Source: Marinobacterium alkalitolerans (lineage in GTDB: Bacteria; Pseudomonadota; Gammaproteobacteria; Pseudomonadales; Balneatricaceae). Taken from it: DNA of 64,000 nucleotides. The position numbers and the translations under genes were made by a program. Of the stretch, positions 44,679-53,331 are shown piece after piece. A model generated the notes under the pieces. The model was not told the DNA's origin and made no database searches. It worked only from the letters and a program-made list of their open reading frames with translations. The stretch spans positions 1-64,000 of the forward strand of contig NZ_JACVEW010000006.1 in assembly GCF_017776525.1 (NCBI RefSeq), in the 5' to 3' direction. The first letter of the stretch is position 1; each line of letters starts with the position of its first letter.

Positions 44679-45539
44679 TCAGCCTTTCAGCTGTTCAGCA
44701 ACTTCAGCCGCGAAGTCTTTCTCTTCGACTTCGATACCTTCGCCCACTGCAACGCGAACAAAGGATACAACTTCAGCACCCGCATCCTTGACCATCTGAC
44801 CGACAGTCTGGTCCGGGTTCTTGACGAACGGCTGCTCAACCAGGCTGTTTTCAGCCAGGAATTTCTTGATGCGGCCGCCAGCCATTTTTTCCTTGATCTC
44901 ATCCGGCTTGCCTTCCATATCCGGCTGCGCCATGATGATTTCTTTCTCGCGCTGCAGCTCTTCTTCCGGCATATCTTCCGGACGTGCAACACGCGGGTTA
45001 ACAGCGGTTACGTGCATGGCAACATCACGCGCGGCTTCTGCATTACCACCTTTCAGCGCAACCAGTGCAGCCAGACGGTTGTTGCTGTGAACGTAAGCAT
45101 CAACCACATCACCTTCTACCAGCATGATGCGACGAACGCTGATGTTCTCACCGATTTTCTGAACCAGTGCTTCACGCGCAGATTCCAGCTCGCCTTCCAT
45201 CAGCGCAGCCACGTCAGACTGCTTGTCAGCGAATGCCTTTTCCAGAACGGTGTTTACGAAGCCCAGGAAGTTTTCGTCACGCGCAACGAAGTCAGTCTCT
45301 GAGTTGACTTCCAGCGCCAGCGCGTAGCTGTTGTCGTCAGCCACTTTAATGGCAACCACACCGTCAGCGGCAGTACGGCCAGCCTTCTTGGCTGCCTTCA
45401 TGCCGGATGCCTTACGCAGATCATCGATCGCTTTCTCGATGTCGCCTTCAGCTTCAACCAGCGCCTTCTTGCACTCCATCATGCCCAGGCCGGTACGCTC
45501 ACGCAGTTCCTTAACCATCGCTGCAGAGATATTCGCCAT
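44679..45539 (-). CDS. tsf: Elongation factor Ts
   Basis: A 286-residue nucleotide exchange factor for EF-Tu. The N-terminal UBA-like domain ([25 protein letters not shown]) and the core motif [13 protein letters not shown] are clear. The start is [12 protein letters not shown], as in the family. It is co-transcribed downstream of rpsB, with a hairpin between them. Confidence 0.97.
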   Translation of the reverse strand: MANISAAMVKELRERTGLGMMECKKALVEAEGDIEKAIDDLRKASGMKAAKKAGRTAADGVVAIKVADDNSYALALEVNSETDFVARDENFLGFVNTVLEKAFADKQSDVAALMEGELESAREALVQKIGENISVRRIMLVEGDVVDAYVHSNNRLAALVALKGGNAEAARDVAMHVTAVNPRVARPEDMPEEELQREKEIIMAQPDMEGKPDEIKEKMAGGRIKKFLAENSLVEQPFVKNPDQTVGQMVKDAGAEVVSFVRVAVGEGIEVEEKDFAAEVAEQLKG

Positions 45540-45576
45540 GTCGCATTCCTCTCTATAATCGCTTGTATTCAAATCC

Positions 45577-45603
45577 AAAAAAGGGGAGCCAGGCCCCCCT
45601 TTC
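45577..45603 (-). terminator. Hairpin with T run between rpsB and tsf (partial terminator/attenuator)
   Basis: On the minus strand a GGGG...CCCC stem with one mismatch (45583-45599) is followed by six Ts (45577-45582). It stands in the rpsB-tsf gap, where a partial terminator could set the S2 to EF-Ts ratio. Confidence 0.6.
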
Positions 45604-45642
45604 AATATCCGGTTACACTAGCGGCTCAAGTTGTCAGCCCGA

Positions 45643-46380
45643 TTACTGAGCAGCAGCTTCAGCGTCAACCTCAACGAATTCGCCTTTGTCGCCAGCGTTT
45701 GCAGATGCACCTTCAACGCAGGCATCAGCAACAGACTTCACGTAGATCTGGATTGCACGCAGAGCGTCGTCGTTACCCGGGATCACGTGGTCGATGCCAT
45801 CCGGGTTGCTGTTGGTATCAACAACACCGATCACCGGGATACCCAGCTTGTTGGCTTCATTGATGGCAATGCGCTCATGCTCAACATCGATCACGAACAG
45901 TGCGTCCGGCAGACCACCCATGTCCTTGATACCACCGATGGACAGCTCCAGCTTGTCCATTTCACGGGTACGCATCAGGGCTTCTTTCTTGGTCAGCTTC
46001 TCGAAAGTACCGTCCTGAGACTGGGCTTCCAGGTCACGCAGACGACGGATAGACTGACGGATGGTTTTGTAGTTGGTCAGCATACCACCCAGCCAGCGGT
46101 GATTAACGTAAGGCATGCCAGCGCGAGCGGCTTCCTCTTTGATCACTTTGCTCGCAGCACGCTTGGTACCGACGAACAGGATCTTGTTCTTGTTGCTGGC
46201 CATGTTCTGAACCACATCCAGGGCGTTGTTCAGCGCCGGCAGGGTGTGTTCCAGGTTGATGATATGGATCTTGTTGCGCGCACCGAAAATGAACTTGGAC
46301 ATTTTCGGGTTCCAGTAACGCGTCTGGTGACCGAAGTGAACACCTGCTTTCAGCAGGTCACGCATGGATACTTTTGCCAT
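45643..46380 (-). CDS. rpsB: 30S ribosomal protein S2
   Basis: A 245-residue ribosomal protein starting [27 protein letters not shown]. The family signatures [29 protein letters not shown] and [27 protein letters not shown] are all present. It is the first gene of the rpsB-tsf operon and has a long 5' leader. Confidence 0.98.
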   Translation of the reverse strand: MAKVSMRDLLKAGVHFGHQTRYWNPKMSKFIFGARNKIHIINLEHTLPALNNALDVVQNMASNKNKILFVGTKRAASKVIKEEAARAGMPYVNHRWLGGMLTNYKTIRQSIRRLRDLEAQSQDGTFEKLTKKEALMRTREMDKLELSIGGIKDMGGLPDALFVIDVEHERIAINEANKLGIPVIGVVDTNSNPDGIDHVIPGNDDALRAIQIYVKSVADACVEGASANAGDKGEFVEVDAEAAAQ

Positions 46381-46515
46381 TGTGGTAAATCCTCTAACGG
46401 GTTATAACCTCCACATATCCCATCGCCCAACCGCATGACGGCACCCAGGACGGATGTGTCGATATGTGTGTGTTGTGTTGATTAAATTCAGAGCTGCCGG
46501 GGCACCTCTTTCGGG
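46381..46515 (-). ncRNA. rpsB 5' leader, candidate S2 autoregulatory RNA
   Basis: About 135 bases separate the predicted transcription start from the rpsB ATG. The leader is G-rich in its second half (CCTGGGTGCCGTCATGCGG, then GGGCGATGGGATATGTGGAGG) and resembles the t44/S2 leader that binds S2 in gammaproteobacteria. The call is by general resemblance and position; no covariance search was done. Confidence 0.4.
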
Positions 46516-46522
46516 AGCGCGA

Positions 46523-46551
46523 TTTATAGCATAGACCTGGGTGTTTTTGAA
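46523..46551 (-). promoter_or_regulatory. Sigma-70 promoter of rpsB-tsf
   Basis: TTCAAA (46546-46551) and TATAAA (46523-46528) are 17 bases apart on the minus strand. A GC-rich discriminator follows (TCGCGCTCCC), as in stringently controlled ribosomal promoters. Confidence 0.6.
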
Positions 46552-46558
46552 GTACTCT

Positions 46559-46588
46559 TTGGCGCCAGCCCCGCGCTTTAGGTACAAT
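46559..46588 (+). promoter_or_regulatory. Candidate sigma-70 promoter of map-glnD
   Basis: TTGGCG (46559-46564) and TACAAT (46583-46588) are 18 bases apart on the plus strand, about 70 bases before the map ATG and back to back with the rpsB promoter. Confidence 0.45.
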
Positions 46589-46655
46589 AGTTGCCCAACA
46601 TCAATTGGCCGCTGTTGAGAGTGGTCCACTTTCTCTGCAATTCTCGCGAGACGCT

Positions 46656-47429
46656 ATGACTATCAAGATCAAGACCCCTGAAGAGATCGAAAAGATGCGT
46701 GTTGCCTGCCGGCTGGCAGCTGAGGTTCTCGAGATGATCGAGCCTTACGTCAAGCCCGGGGTGACCACCAATGAGCTTAACCGTATCTGCCACGACTATA
46801 TCGTGAATGAACAGCAGGCCGTGCCGGCGCCGCTGAACTATCACGGGTTTCCCAAGTCGATCTGCACCTCCATTAATCAGGTGGTCTGCCACGGCATCCC
46901 CAGTGACAAGAAATTGAAAAACGGCGACATCATCAATATCGACATTACCGTTATCAAGGATGGTTACCACGGCGATACCAGCAAGATGTTCTACGTGGGT
47001 GATGTTGCACCGCATGCACAGCGCCTGTGTGAGGTGACCCGGGAATGCATGCTGAAGGGTATCGAGCAGGTCCGTCCCGGCGCTCACCTGGGCGACATTG
47101 GCGAAGTCATTCAAAAGTATGCCGAAAGCCAGCACTACTCGGTCGTGCGTGAGTACTGCGGTCACGGCATTGGGGCTGAATTCCATGAAGACCCGCAAGT
47201 GCTGCACTACGGCAAGGCCGGTACCGGCGAAGAGCTGAAAGAGGGCATGATCTTCACCATCGAGCCGATGATCAACGCCGGCAAGCGCCATGTGAAGCTT
47301 AACAAGCGTGATGGCTGGACGGTCGAAACAGCCGATCGCCGCCTCTCGGCGCAGTGGGAGCACACGGTCCTTGTCACGGCTGACGGATATGAGATCCTGA
47401 CCCTGCGAAACGAAGAAAAAGCCGCCTGA
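46656..47429 (+). CDS. map: Methionine aminopeptidase type I
   Basis: A 257-residue metalloprotease that removes N-terminal Met from nascent proteins. The substrate His is H79 (CHGIPS); metal ligands include D96 and D107 (INIDITVIKDGYHGDTSKMF), His in YCGHGIGAEFHEDP and Glu in FTIEPM and WEHTVLVT. Start at MTIKIKTPEEIEKM. glnD follows 18 bases downstream; divergent from rpsB as in E. coli and Pseudomonas. Confidence 0.97.
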   Translation: MTIKIKTPEEIEKMRVACRLAAEVLEMIEPYVKPGVTTNELNRICHDYIVNEQQAVPAPLNYHGFPKSICTSINQVVCHGIPSDKKLKNGDIINIDITVIKDGYHGDTSKMFYVGDVAPHAQRLCEVTRECMLKGIEQVRPGAHLGDIGEVIQKYAESQHYSVVREYCGHGIGAEFHEDPQVLHYGKAGTGEELKEGMIFTIEPMINAGKRHVKLNKRDGWTVETADRRLSAQWEHTVLVTADGYEILTLRNEEKAA

Positions 47430-47447
47430 AATCACGAGAGAGCCACC

Positions 47448-50141
47448 ATGACCCGACCTGCTCAGCCGCTTGCAGCCGTTCCCGACATGCTGGATCCGGC
47501 ACAATTGGAACAACAGCTCAAAGCCGGCGAGCAGCCGGCCGTCAAGGTGCTCAAGCAGGCGCTGAGAACCTCTCAGGCACGCATGGATGAGGCTTTCCGT
47601 GCCGGTGATGACATCCGCCGACTCATCTATGGCCGTGCCTGGGTACTGGACTGCATTCTCAACCTTGCCTGGAACCAGTTCGAGTGGCCTGGTGATGACC
47701 AGGCAGCACTGGTCGCCGTTGGCGGCTACGGGCGCGGCGAGCTGCACCCGTATTCCGATGTGGACATCCTGTTGCTGTTCAATAATGCCAATCCGGAAGA
47801 CTGGCATGACAGCATCAGCGGCTTTCTGACATTGCTCTGGGATATCAGCCTGGATCTGGGCTCCAGCGTTCGCACCCTGAACGAGTGCTATGACGAAGCC
47901 CGTAACGACATTACCATCGCTACCAACCTGATCGAATCGCGCACCATCGCCGGCAACCCCTCACTGCAGGCCGAGATGTATGAGCGCGTCACCTCGGAAG
48001 GCGCATGGACCGACAAGGAGTTCTTCAAGGCCAAGCTGGCCGAGCAAAAGGAGCGCCACGAGAAGACCAACAACACCGAATACAACCTGGAACCCAACCT
48101 GAAGACTTCTCCGGGTGGACTGCGCGACATTCAGACCGTCGGCTGGGTGGCCAAGCGCCATTTCGGTGCGACCTATATTCGCGACCTGGTCGACCATGGT
48201 TTTGTCACCGAGTCCGAGTTGGACACCCTCAACAAGGGTGAGCTCTACCTCTGGACCGTGCGTTATGCCCTACACATGCTGTGCAAGCGCCGTGAAGACC
48301 GCCTGCTGTTCGATCATCAGCGCAGTCTGGCTGCCTACTTCGGCTACGAGGACCAGGAAGGCTCGCTGGCGGTTGAGCAGTTCATGAACAAGTATTACCG
48401 CGTGGCCATGGCCATGTCGGAGTTCAATGACATGCTGCTGCAGCACTTCGACGAAGCGATCCTGCGCATCGATGACGAGCAGAGCATTCGACCGCTCAAC
48501 AACCGCTTTCAGGTCCGCAACGACTTCCTTGAAACGGTCTACGACAAGGTGTTTGAACACCACCCTTTCGCGATCATGGAACTGTTCGTACTGATGGCAC
48601 AGCACCCTGAAATCAAAGGGGTCAGAGCCTCGACCATACGTCTGGTCCGTGACCACCGACACCTGATCGACGACGAGTTCCGGCACGATATCCGCAACAC
48701 CTCCCTGTTCATGGAGCTGTTGCGCTCACCCGAAGGGGTTTCCACCGAACTCAAGCGCATGAACCGCTATGGCATTCTCGGCCGCTACCTGCCGGAGTTC
48801 GGCAAGATCGTGGGTCAGATGCAGCACGACCTGTTCCATATCTACACCGTGGATGCGCATACCCTGAAGGTCATTCAGAAGATGCGTCAGTTCCGCCACC
48901 CGGAGTACCGGGAAAAGTTCGCCATCGCGCACCGTATCGTCAACCAGCTGCCCAAGATTGAGCTGCTGTATATCGCCGGGCTCTACCACGACATCGCCAA
49001 GGGACGTGGCGGCGACCACTCGGAGCTGGGTGCCGAGGATGTCATCAGCTTCTGCCGTCGACACCACCTGGGCAAATGGGATACCCATCTGGTGGCCTGG
49101 CTTGTCCGCAACCACCTGAAGATGTCGATGACCGCCCAGCGCCGTGACATTTCCGACCCGGAAGTGATCCACAACTTTGCTCTGGAAGTGCGTGATCTGG
49201 TGCATCTGGATTACCTGTACGTCCTCACGGTGGCGGACATCAACGCTACCAACAACACCCTGTGGAACAGCTGGCGGGCAACCCTGCTGCGCCAGCTCTA
49301 CATGGACACCAAGCGCGCCCTGCGCCGCGGTCTGGAGAACCCGATCAACAAGGAAGACCGGATCGAACAGGTACAGCATGAGGCCATGCTGCTGCTGTCA
49401 CGCAAGGGAGTGCCGGAGGAGGAGGTCCTGGACTACTGGGATCTGCTCGGGGATGACTATTTTCTGCGCGAAGATGCTCACAATATCGCCTGGCATACTC
49501 AGGCCATCCTTGAGCATGGTGACAACCCGCTGCCACTGGTCCTGATTCGCAAGACGTCATACCGCGTGTTCGAGGGCGCCACCGAGATCTTCATTTACAG
49601 CGAAGACCTGCCCACCCTGTTCCCCGCTACGGTCGCGGCCATGGACCAGCTTAATCTGAATATTCAGGATGCACGCATTATTCTGACGGACCATGGCCGC
49701 ACGCTGAACACCTACACAGTGCTCACCGATGACAACCAGCCTCTGTCGGAAAACCCGGAGTACCTCGCCCATATCCAGCAGCACCTGACCGAGGAACTGG
49801 ATGACCCAGAGGACTATCCCGACATTATTCAGCGCCGCGTGCCACGCCAGCTCAAACTGTTCACGACCCCCACCCGCATGACGCTCAGCAATGATCCGGT
49901 GGCACAGCAGACCGTGCTGGAAGTGATCACCCCGGACCGTCCCGGCCTGCTGGCGCGTATAGGGCGCATCTTTGTGGAATTCGACATTTCGGTACGCAAG
50001 GCCAAGATTTCCAGTATCGGCGAGCGCGTGGAAGACTTTTTCTTCATTACCGACTCGGACAACCAGCCGATCAGTGACCCTGACCTCTGCCGCCGGCTGC
50101 AGCAGGCCATCTGCGAGCAACTGGATCAGCATGTAAACTGA
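47448..50141 (+). CDS. glnD: Bifunctional PII uridylyltransferase/uridylyl-removing enzyme
   Basis: An 897-residue nitrogen sensor that uridylylates or deuridylylates PII according to glutamine. It has a nucleotidyltransferase domain with GGYGRGELHPYSDVD (from residue 92), an HD hydrolase domain (HD at about 514, YHDIAKGRGGDHSELG), and two C-terminal ACT domains (about 705-790 and 820-895) for glutamine sensing. A terminator hairpin follows the stop. Confidence 0.97.
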   Translation: MTRPAQPLAAVPDMLDPAQLEQQLKAGEQPAVKVLKQALRTSQARMDEAFRAGDDIRRLIYGRAWVLDCILNLAWNQFEWPGDDQAALVAVGGYGRGELHPYSDVDILLLFNNANPEDWHDSISGFLTLLWDISLDLGSSVRTLNECYDEARNDITIATNLIESRTIAGNPSLQAEMYERVTSEGAWTDKEFFKAKLAEQKERHEKTNNTEYNLEPNLKTSPGGLRDIQTVGWVAKRHFGATYIRDLVDHGFVTESELDTLNKGELYLWTVRYALHMLCKRREDRLLFDHQRSLAAYFGYEDQEGSLAVEQFMNKYYRVAMAMSEFNDMLLQHFDEAILRIDDEQSIRPLNNRFQVRNDFLETVYDKVFEHHPFAIMELFVLMAQHPEIKGVRASTIRLVRDHRHLIDDEFRHDIRNTSLFMELLRSPEGVSTELKRMNRYGILGRYLPEFGKIVGQMQHDLFHIYTVDAHTLKVIQKMRQFRHPEYREKFAIAHRIVNQLPKIELLYIAGLYHDIAKGRGGDHSELGAEDVISFCRRHHLGKWDTHLVAWLVRNHLKMSMTAQRRDISDPEVIHNFALEVRDLVHLDYLYVLTVADINATNNTLWNSWRATLLRQLYMDTKRALRRGLENPINKEDRIEQVQHEAMLLLSRKGVPEEEVLDYWDLLGDDYFLREDAHNIAWHTQAILEHGDNPLPLVLIRKTSYRVFEGATEIFIYSEDLPTLFPATVAAMDQLNLNIQDARIILTDHGRTLNTYTVLTDDNQPLSENPEYLAHIQQHLTEELDDPEDYPDIIQRRVPRQLKLFTTPTRMTLSNDPVAQQTVLEVITPDRPGLLARIGRIFVEFDISVRKAKISSIGERVEDFFFITDSDNQPISDPDLCRRLQQAICEQLDQHVN

Positions 50142-50146
50142 ACACC

Positions 50147-50172
50147 AAGAGACAGCCACGCTGTCTCTTTTT
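50147..50172 (+). terminator. Rho-independent terminator after glnD
   Basis: AAGAGACAG, loop CCACG and CTGTCTCTT form a 9-bp stem ending in a run of Ts. It begins six bases after the glnD stop. Confidence 0.85.
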
Positions 50173-50194
50173 CGTTACAGCGGCTCTTTTTTGC

Positions 50195-50221
50195 TAAAGT
50201 TGCGTGCCAGATGACCGATAC
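50195..50221 (+). promoter_or_regulatory. Sigma-28 (FliA) flagellar promoter
   Basis: TAAAGTTG, exactly 11 bases, then ACCGATAC; the enterobacterial FliA consensus is TAAAGTTT-N11-GCCGATAA, so 13 of 16 positions agree, including all of TAAAGTT and CCGATA. It lies about 60 bases before the flgP-like start codon. Confidence 0.72.
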
Positions 50222-50279
50222 AGTCTATTGTTTTCAATGGGCATAGCCGTCCCCGAAGTCGATAAGGAATGTGTGGCTT

Positions 50280-50837
50280 ATGAACAACATCATCAAGTTT
50301 TCCACCCTCGCGGGTATCGCCCTGCTGATTTCAGGCTGTGCCCCCTACGCCTACAACACCTGCGCCAACTGCCAGGCACCGGCCCAGCAAACCTACAACA
50401 ACGCCATCACACAGTCCGCAGCAGGCGTTGATGATACCCAGGTGATCACTGTAACCGGCTACGGCGCCCCCAAAAGCACCTTCGAAAACCTGGTACAACG
50501 CCGCCTGATGGCTCTGCGCGCGTCCGAAGTCGACGCCTACCGCAAGATCGCCGAGCAGATCTCGGGCATTCAGGTCGTCGGTGATACCCGTGTGGATGAC
50601 TTTATTGCCGACCGCGACCGCCTGCGCACGTACATCAACACTTTTGTACAAGGTGCCGCCATCACCGAGCAGGAATTTCAGCCGGATGGCATGGCCGTCA
50701 CTACCATGTCACTCAAGATCAGTCGCAGCCGCATGCTGCGCATGCTGGAGCAGGAGCGCCGACGTCACTCCATGGGCGGGAGCCTGCCCAGTGGCGGTGC
50801 CTTCAGCTTCGGCACCAGCTTTGCACCACGCTACTGA
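50280..50837 (+). CDS. LPP20-family outer-membrane lipoprotein, FlgP-like
   Basis: A 185-residue lipoprotein with lipobox LISGC (Cys20). The body resembles the LPP20/FlgP family, with VTGYGAPKSTFENLVQRRLMALRASEVDAYRKIAEQISGI (about 60-95), a long amphipathic repeat-rich region. In Vibrio, FlgP forms part of the outer-membrane ring around the sheathed flagellar motor. A FliA-type promoter just upstream and flgT downstream support a flagellar role. ATG 50280 is chosen; a GTG three codons earlier is also in frame. The last residues are low complexity (GGSLPSGGAFSFGTSF). Confidence 0.72.
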   Translation: MNNIIKFSTLAGIALLISGCAPYAYNTCANCQAPAQQTYNNAITQSAAGVDDTQVITVTGYGAPKSTFENLVQRRLMALRASEVDAYRKIAEQISGIQVVGDTRVDDFIADRDRLRTYINTFVQGAAITEQEFQPDGMAVTTMSLKISRSRMLRMLEQERRRHSMGGSLPSGGAFSFGTSFAPRY

Positions 50838-50867
50838 TCTTCGGCAACGCCCCCGGGAGTGCCTGAT

Positions 50868-51821
50868 ATGCGCCTGAAACACCTCTGGCCACTGTCTCTC
50901 GTGGCCTTCGCCGGCATTCTGTCGGCTGCACCGGCCAGCTATGAGGTCCAGCGGGGTGACAGCCTGTCATCCATTGCCGCGACCCATCTAGGCAGTGCCG
51001 ACCGCTGGCGCGAGATCTGGGCACTGAACCCCGATATTCGCCAGCCGGAGCAGCTGGCGGTGGGCATGCGCTTGAAACTGCCGACAGAGGGTGAACCCGT
51101 CAAGGCAGAAACCGCTCCGGACGCGCCCGCCCCCCCCGAAGCCGGCACTGAGATAGAGCGTCCCGACCCCATCCAGGTGATGGCACTTGATCTGATTCGG
51201 AGCGGCCATGTGGACCGGGTGCGGCGCGATTACCGTCTGCTGGACAACACGCCCAACAGTATTCGCATCCATGCGGTGCGCCAAGAAGCCGACGGTCTGC
51301 ATATCTACTCTGATGATCTGGCTGGCCGAACGCTGCAACGCCGGGAATACGGCGTATTCCAGCAGAGTACCGAACCGGTACAGACACAGACGCTGGAGTT
51401 GAAGCGCGTTGCCACGGCACGCCCGGCACTGCACCGAGACAACCTGGCCAGCTTCCTGGTCACCGCCAGCAATGAGCGCCCGCGTGAAGATGCAATGCTG
51501 CTGCCCCTCACACGCGCGCCCTTCCGCATTCAGCCCAGCTACCCCGACCAGACCTTTAACGCCCGTGTGGCCAAGGCGCTGTACGAACAGCCCGGCGGCT
51601 TCCTGCTGGTGCTTGAACAAGGCTCTGACAACGGCCTTCAGCCGGGCCACCTGCTGCGTATCGAGCCTCAAAACCCGGTCAGGAGCGAACACGAAAGTCT
51701 GATTGAATACCCAAGCCGCCCGACTGGCTGGGCCATGATTATCGATACCAGTACGTCATCCAGCCTTGCGCTGGTCATGAGCGCCCAGCAGGTACCCGCC
51801 GTGGGTGACCGACTTCACTGA
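50868..51821 (+). CDS. LysM-domain periplasmic protein of the flagellar ring locus
   Basis: A 317-residue exported protein with a signal peptide of about 18 residues and one LysM domain (about 21-70, YEVQRGDSLSSIAATHLG), which should bind peptidoglycan. The rest (about 100-317) carries LysM-protein C-terminal features such as VDRVRRDYRLLDNTP and TFNARVAKALYEQPGGFLLVLEQG, with no enzyme motif. It follows the flgP-like gene by 30 bases, so it is probably co-expressed. The ATG has GGGAG eight bases upstream; a GTG three codons earlier is possible. Its stop overlaps the opposite LppC-like gene by 7 bases tail to tail. Confidence 0.72.
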   Translation: MRLKHLWPLSLVAFAGILSAAPASYEVQRGDSLSSIAATHLGSADRWREIWALNPDIRQPEQLAVGMRLKLPTEGEPVKAETAPDAPAPPEAGTEIERPDPIQVMALDLIRSGHVDRVRRDYRLLDNTPNSIRIHAVRQEADGLHIYSDDLAGRTLQRREYGVFQQSTEPVQTQTLELKRVATARPALHRDNLASFLVTASNERPREDAMLLPLTRAPFRIQPSYPDQTFNARVAKALYEQPGGFLLVLEQGSDNGLQPGHLLRIEPQNPVRSEHESLIEYPSRPTGWAMIIDTSTSSSLALVMSAQQVPAVGDRLH

Positions 51822-53233
51822 AGCGGTCGACCGCTGCCCCAGACATAGGGCTCAGGTACACCATGGCGAAAACGCGCGCACAGCAGTGTTCGCGTCAATC
51901 GTCCGCTCTCGTTCAGCCTCAAGCGGCCCGTTTCGCCCTCAAAATAGCCCGGGACGCCCGCCTGCATTTTCCCCAGCGCCCGATAGACTGAGCCGGCATC
52001 AACCCCCAGTGCAAAGAACACACTGGAAGACGTGACCCCTTCCCGCTGCCTGAGGCGCCAGGGCATGTCACAGAAACGTATACCCTCCAGGTCACGATCC
52101 CGGTTGGGGTCGGGTGTCCCCGAAAACAGGTGGGCACTGGCATATACCGGCAGGTTGCCGGCATGCAGGTAATCCAGCACAGGCTTCACCAGGCGCGCCT
52201 GCTCCGGCCGCGCAATCAACAGCACCGCATCCACATCCTGCCTTCGCCGAGGCGTCAGTTGCGCCTCCGTCCCGGTTATCTGCTGCAGCAGCATGCCTCT
52301 GGCGCGACTGGCATCCAGCCCCAGCCAGCGGCTCAACTGGCGCTCCAGCGCCTTGAGCTCGGACTCGAAGCGCAGCCTCCCCAGCGGAACCATCCCGTTT
52401 TCCTTGAGCTGCTGCTCGGCCCACACAAGCAGGGGCTCAACCCAACCCTCACCGGATGGTGCCAGCAACAGGATGCGCTGACGCCCTTCCCGACTCATCA
52501 GCTCGGCCAGCTGCACCAGTTCCTGATCAGACGCCAGATCAAGTTGAAAGCCGTTAAAGGCCCGCTCACCGGTACGATTCAGAGCCAACACCGCGACCGG
52601 CAAAGCCTGATTGAGCCGAGTTGAAAGCCCGGGCTGCAAGGGGCCCACGACCAGATCGACCCCTTCCTGCTGACTGAGTCGTCCGATCAGGCTGGAGGGA
52701 TCACGAATGCCGGAGGTATCCTTCACGGTGAGATCCGGTATGGCCATTCCACGCTGACGGTCCCACTCCAGAGCCGCACGGATGCCGGCCAGTACCGCCT
52801 GCCCTTCGGATGCAAACGTCCCTTCCAGTGGCAACAGCACCCCCATTGAGCGAATGACGTCTGGAAGCGCCATGCGGGCTACCGACGGACCCTGCAACAG
52901 CGACAGCCAGTTTGAGGCCGGGTGGTGGTACCAGTCACGCTTCCAGGCATCCAGCTGAGCGGCACGCTCACCCGGCGGAGCCAGCCGATAGCGACGCGCC
53001 AGCTCAAACCAGCCCTGCTCAAAGTAGTTGTTGTCCTGCGCCTGACTTAACTCGATCAGCTCCAGCGTGGATACCCCCTGAAGCGCACGCCAGATGCGCT
53101 CGAATCCAGCCGCGCCCGACAGCGCCCCCTCCGCTTCGATGCGGGCACGCAGGTCCGGCATACCCTCTGCACCGAGCCCGCCAGCCCAGAGCAGAAGCAC
53201 GCTGATCAGCCATCGGCAGATGCTTCTGCGCAT
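51815..53233 (-). CDS. LppC/LpoA-like periplasmic protein
   Basis: A 472-residue exported protein. The N-terminal hydrophobic signal (RWLISVLLLWAGGLGAEG) has no Cys lipobox. An alpha-helical N-terminal part (about 25-135) precedes a periplasmic-binding-protein-like LppC domain (about 140-460) with GVLLPLEGTFASEGQAVLAGI, VDLVVGPLQPGLSTRLNQ and LPVYASAHLFSGTPDPNRDRDLEGI. LpoA activates the peptidoglycan synthase PBP1a from the outer membrane; lack of a lipidation Cys and the flagellar neighbourhood make that exact role uncertain. Divergent from flgT. Confidence 0.75.
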   Translation of the reverse strand: MRRSICRWLISVLLLWAGGLGAEGMPDLRARIEAEGALSGAAGFERIWRALQGVSTLELIELSQAQDNNYFEQGWFELARRYRLAPPGERAAQLDAWKRDWYHHPASNWLSLLQGPSVARMALPDVIRSMGVLLPLEGTFASEGQAVLAGIRAALEWDRQRGMAIPDLTVKDTSGIRDPSSLIGRLSQQEGVDLVVGPLQPGLSTRLNQALPVAVLALNRTGERAFNGFQLDLASDQELVQLAELMSREGRQRILLLAPSGEGWVEPLLVWAEQQLKENGMVPLGRLRFESELKALERQLSRWLGLDASRARGMLLQQITGTEAQLTPRRRQDVDAVLLIARPEQARLVKPVLDYLHAGNLPVYASAHLFSGTPDPNRDRDLEGIRFCDMPWRLRQREGVTSSSVFFALGVDAGSVYRALGKMQAGVPGYFEGETGRLRLNESGRLTRTLLCARFRHGVPEPYVWGSGRPLQ

Positions 53234-53331
53234 GACCCCACTCCCCCTTCGCTCTCTCATTCGCACGCCTGTTACTGCTTCGACTTCCCCGTTACAATCA
53301 AACACATCCTTGCAACTTGAGCCACGGTCGC

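Noticed and set aside
46578-47807. 409-residue open frame on the minus strand
   Set aside because: Antisense to map and the glnD start; would cross the map promoter.
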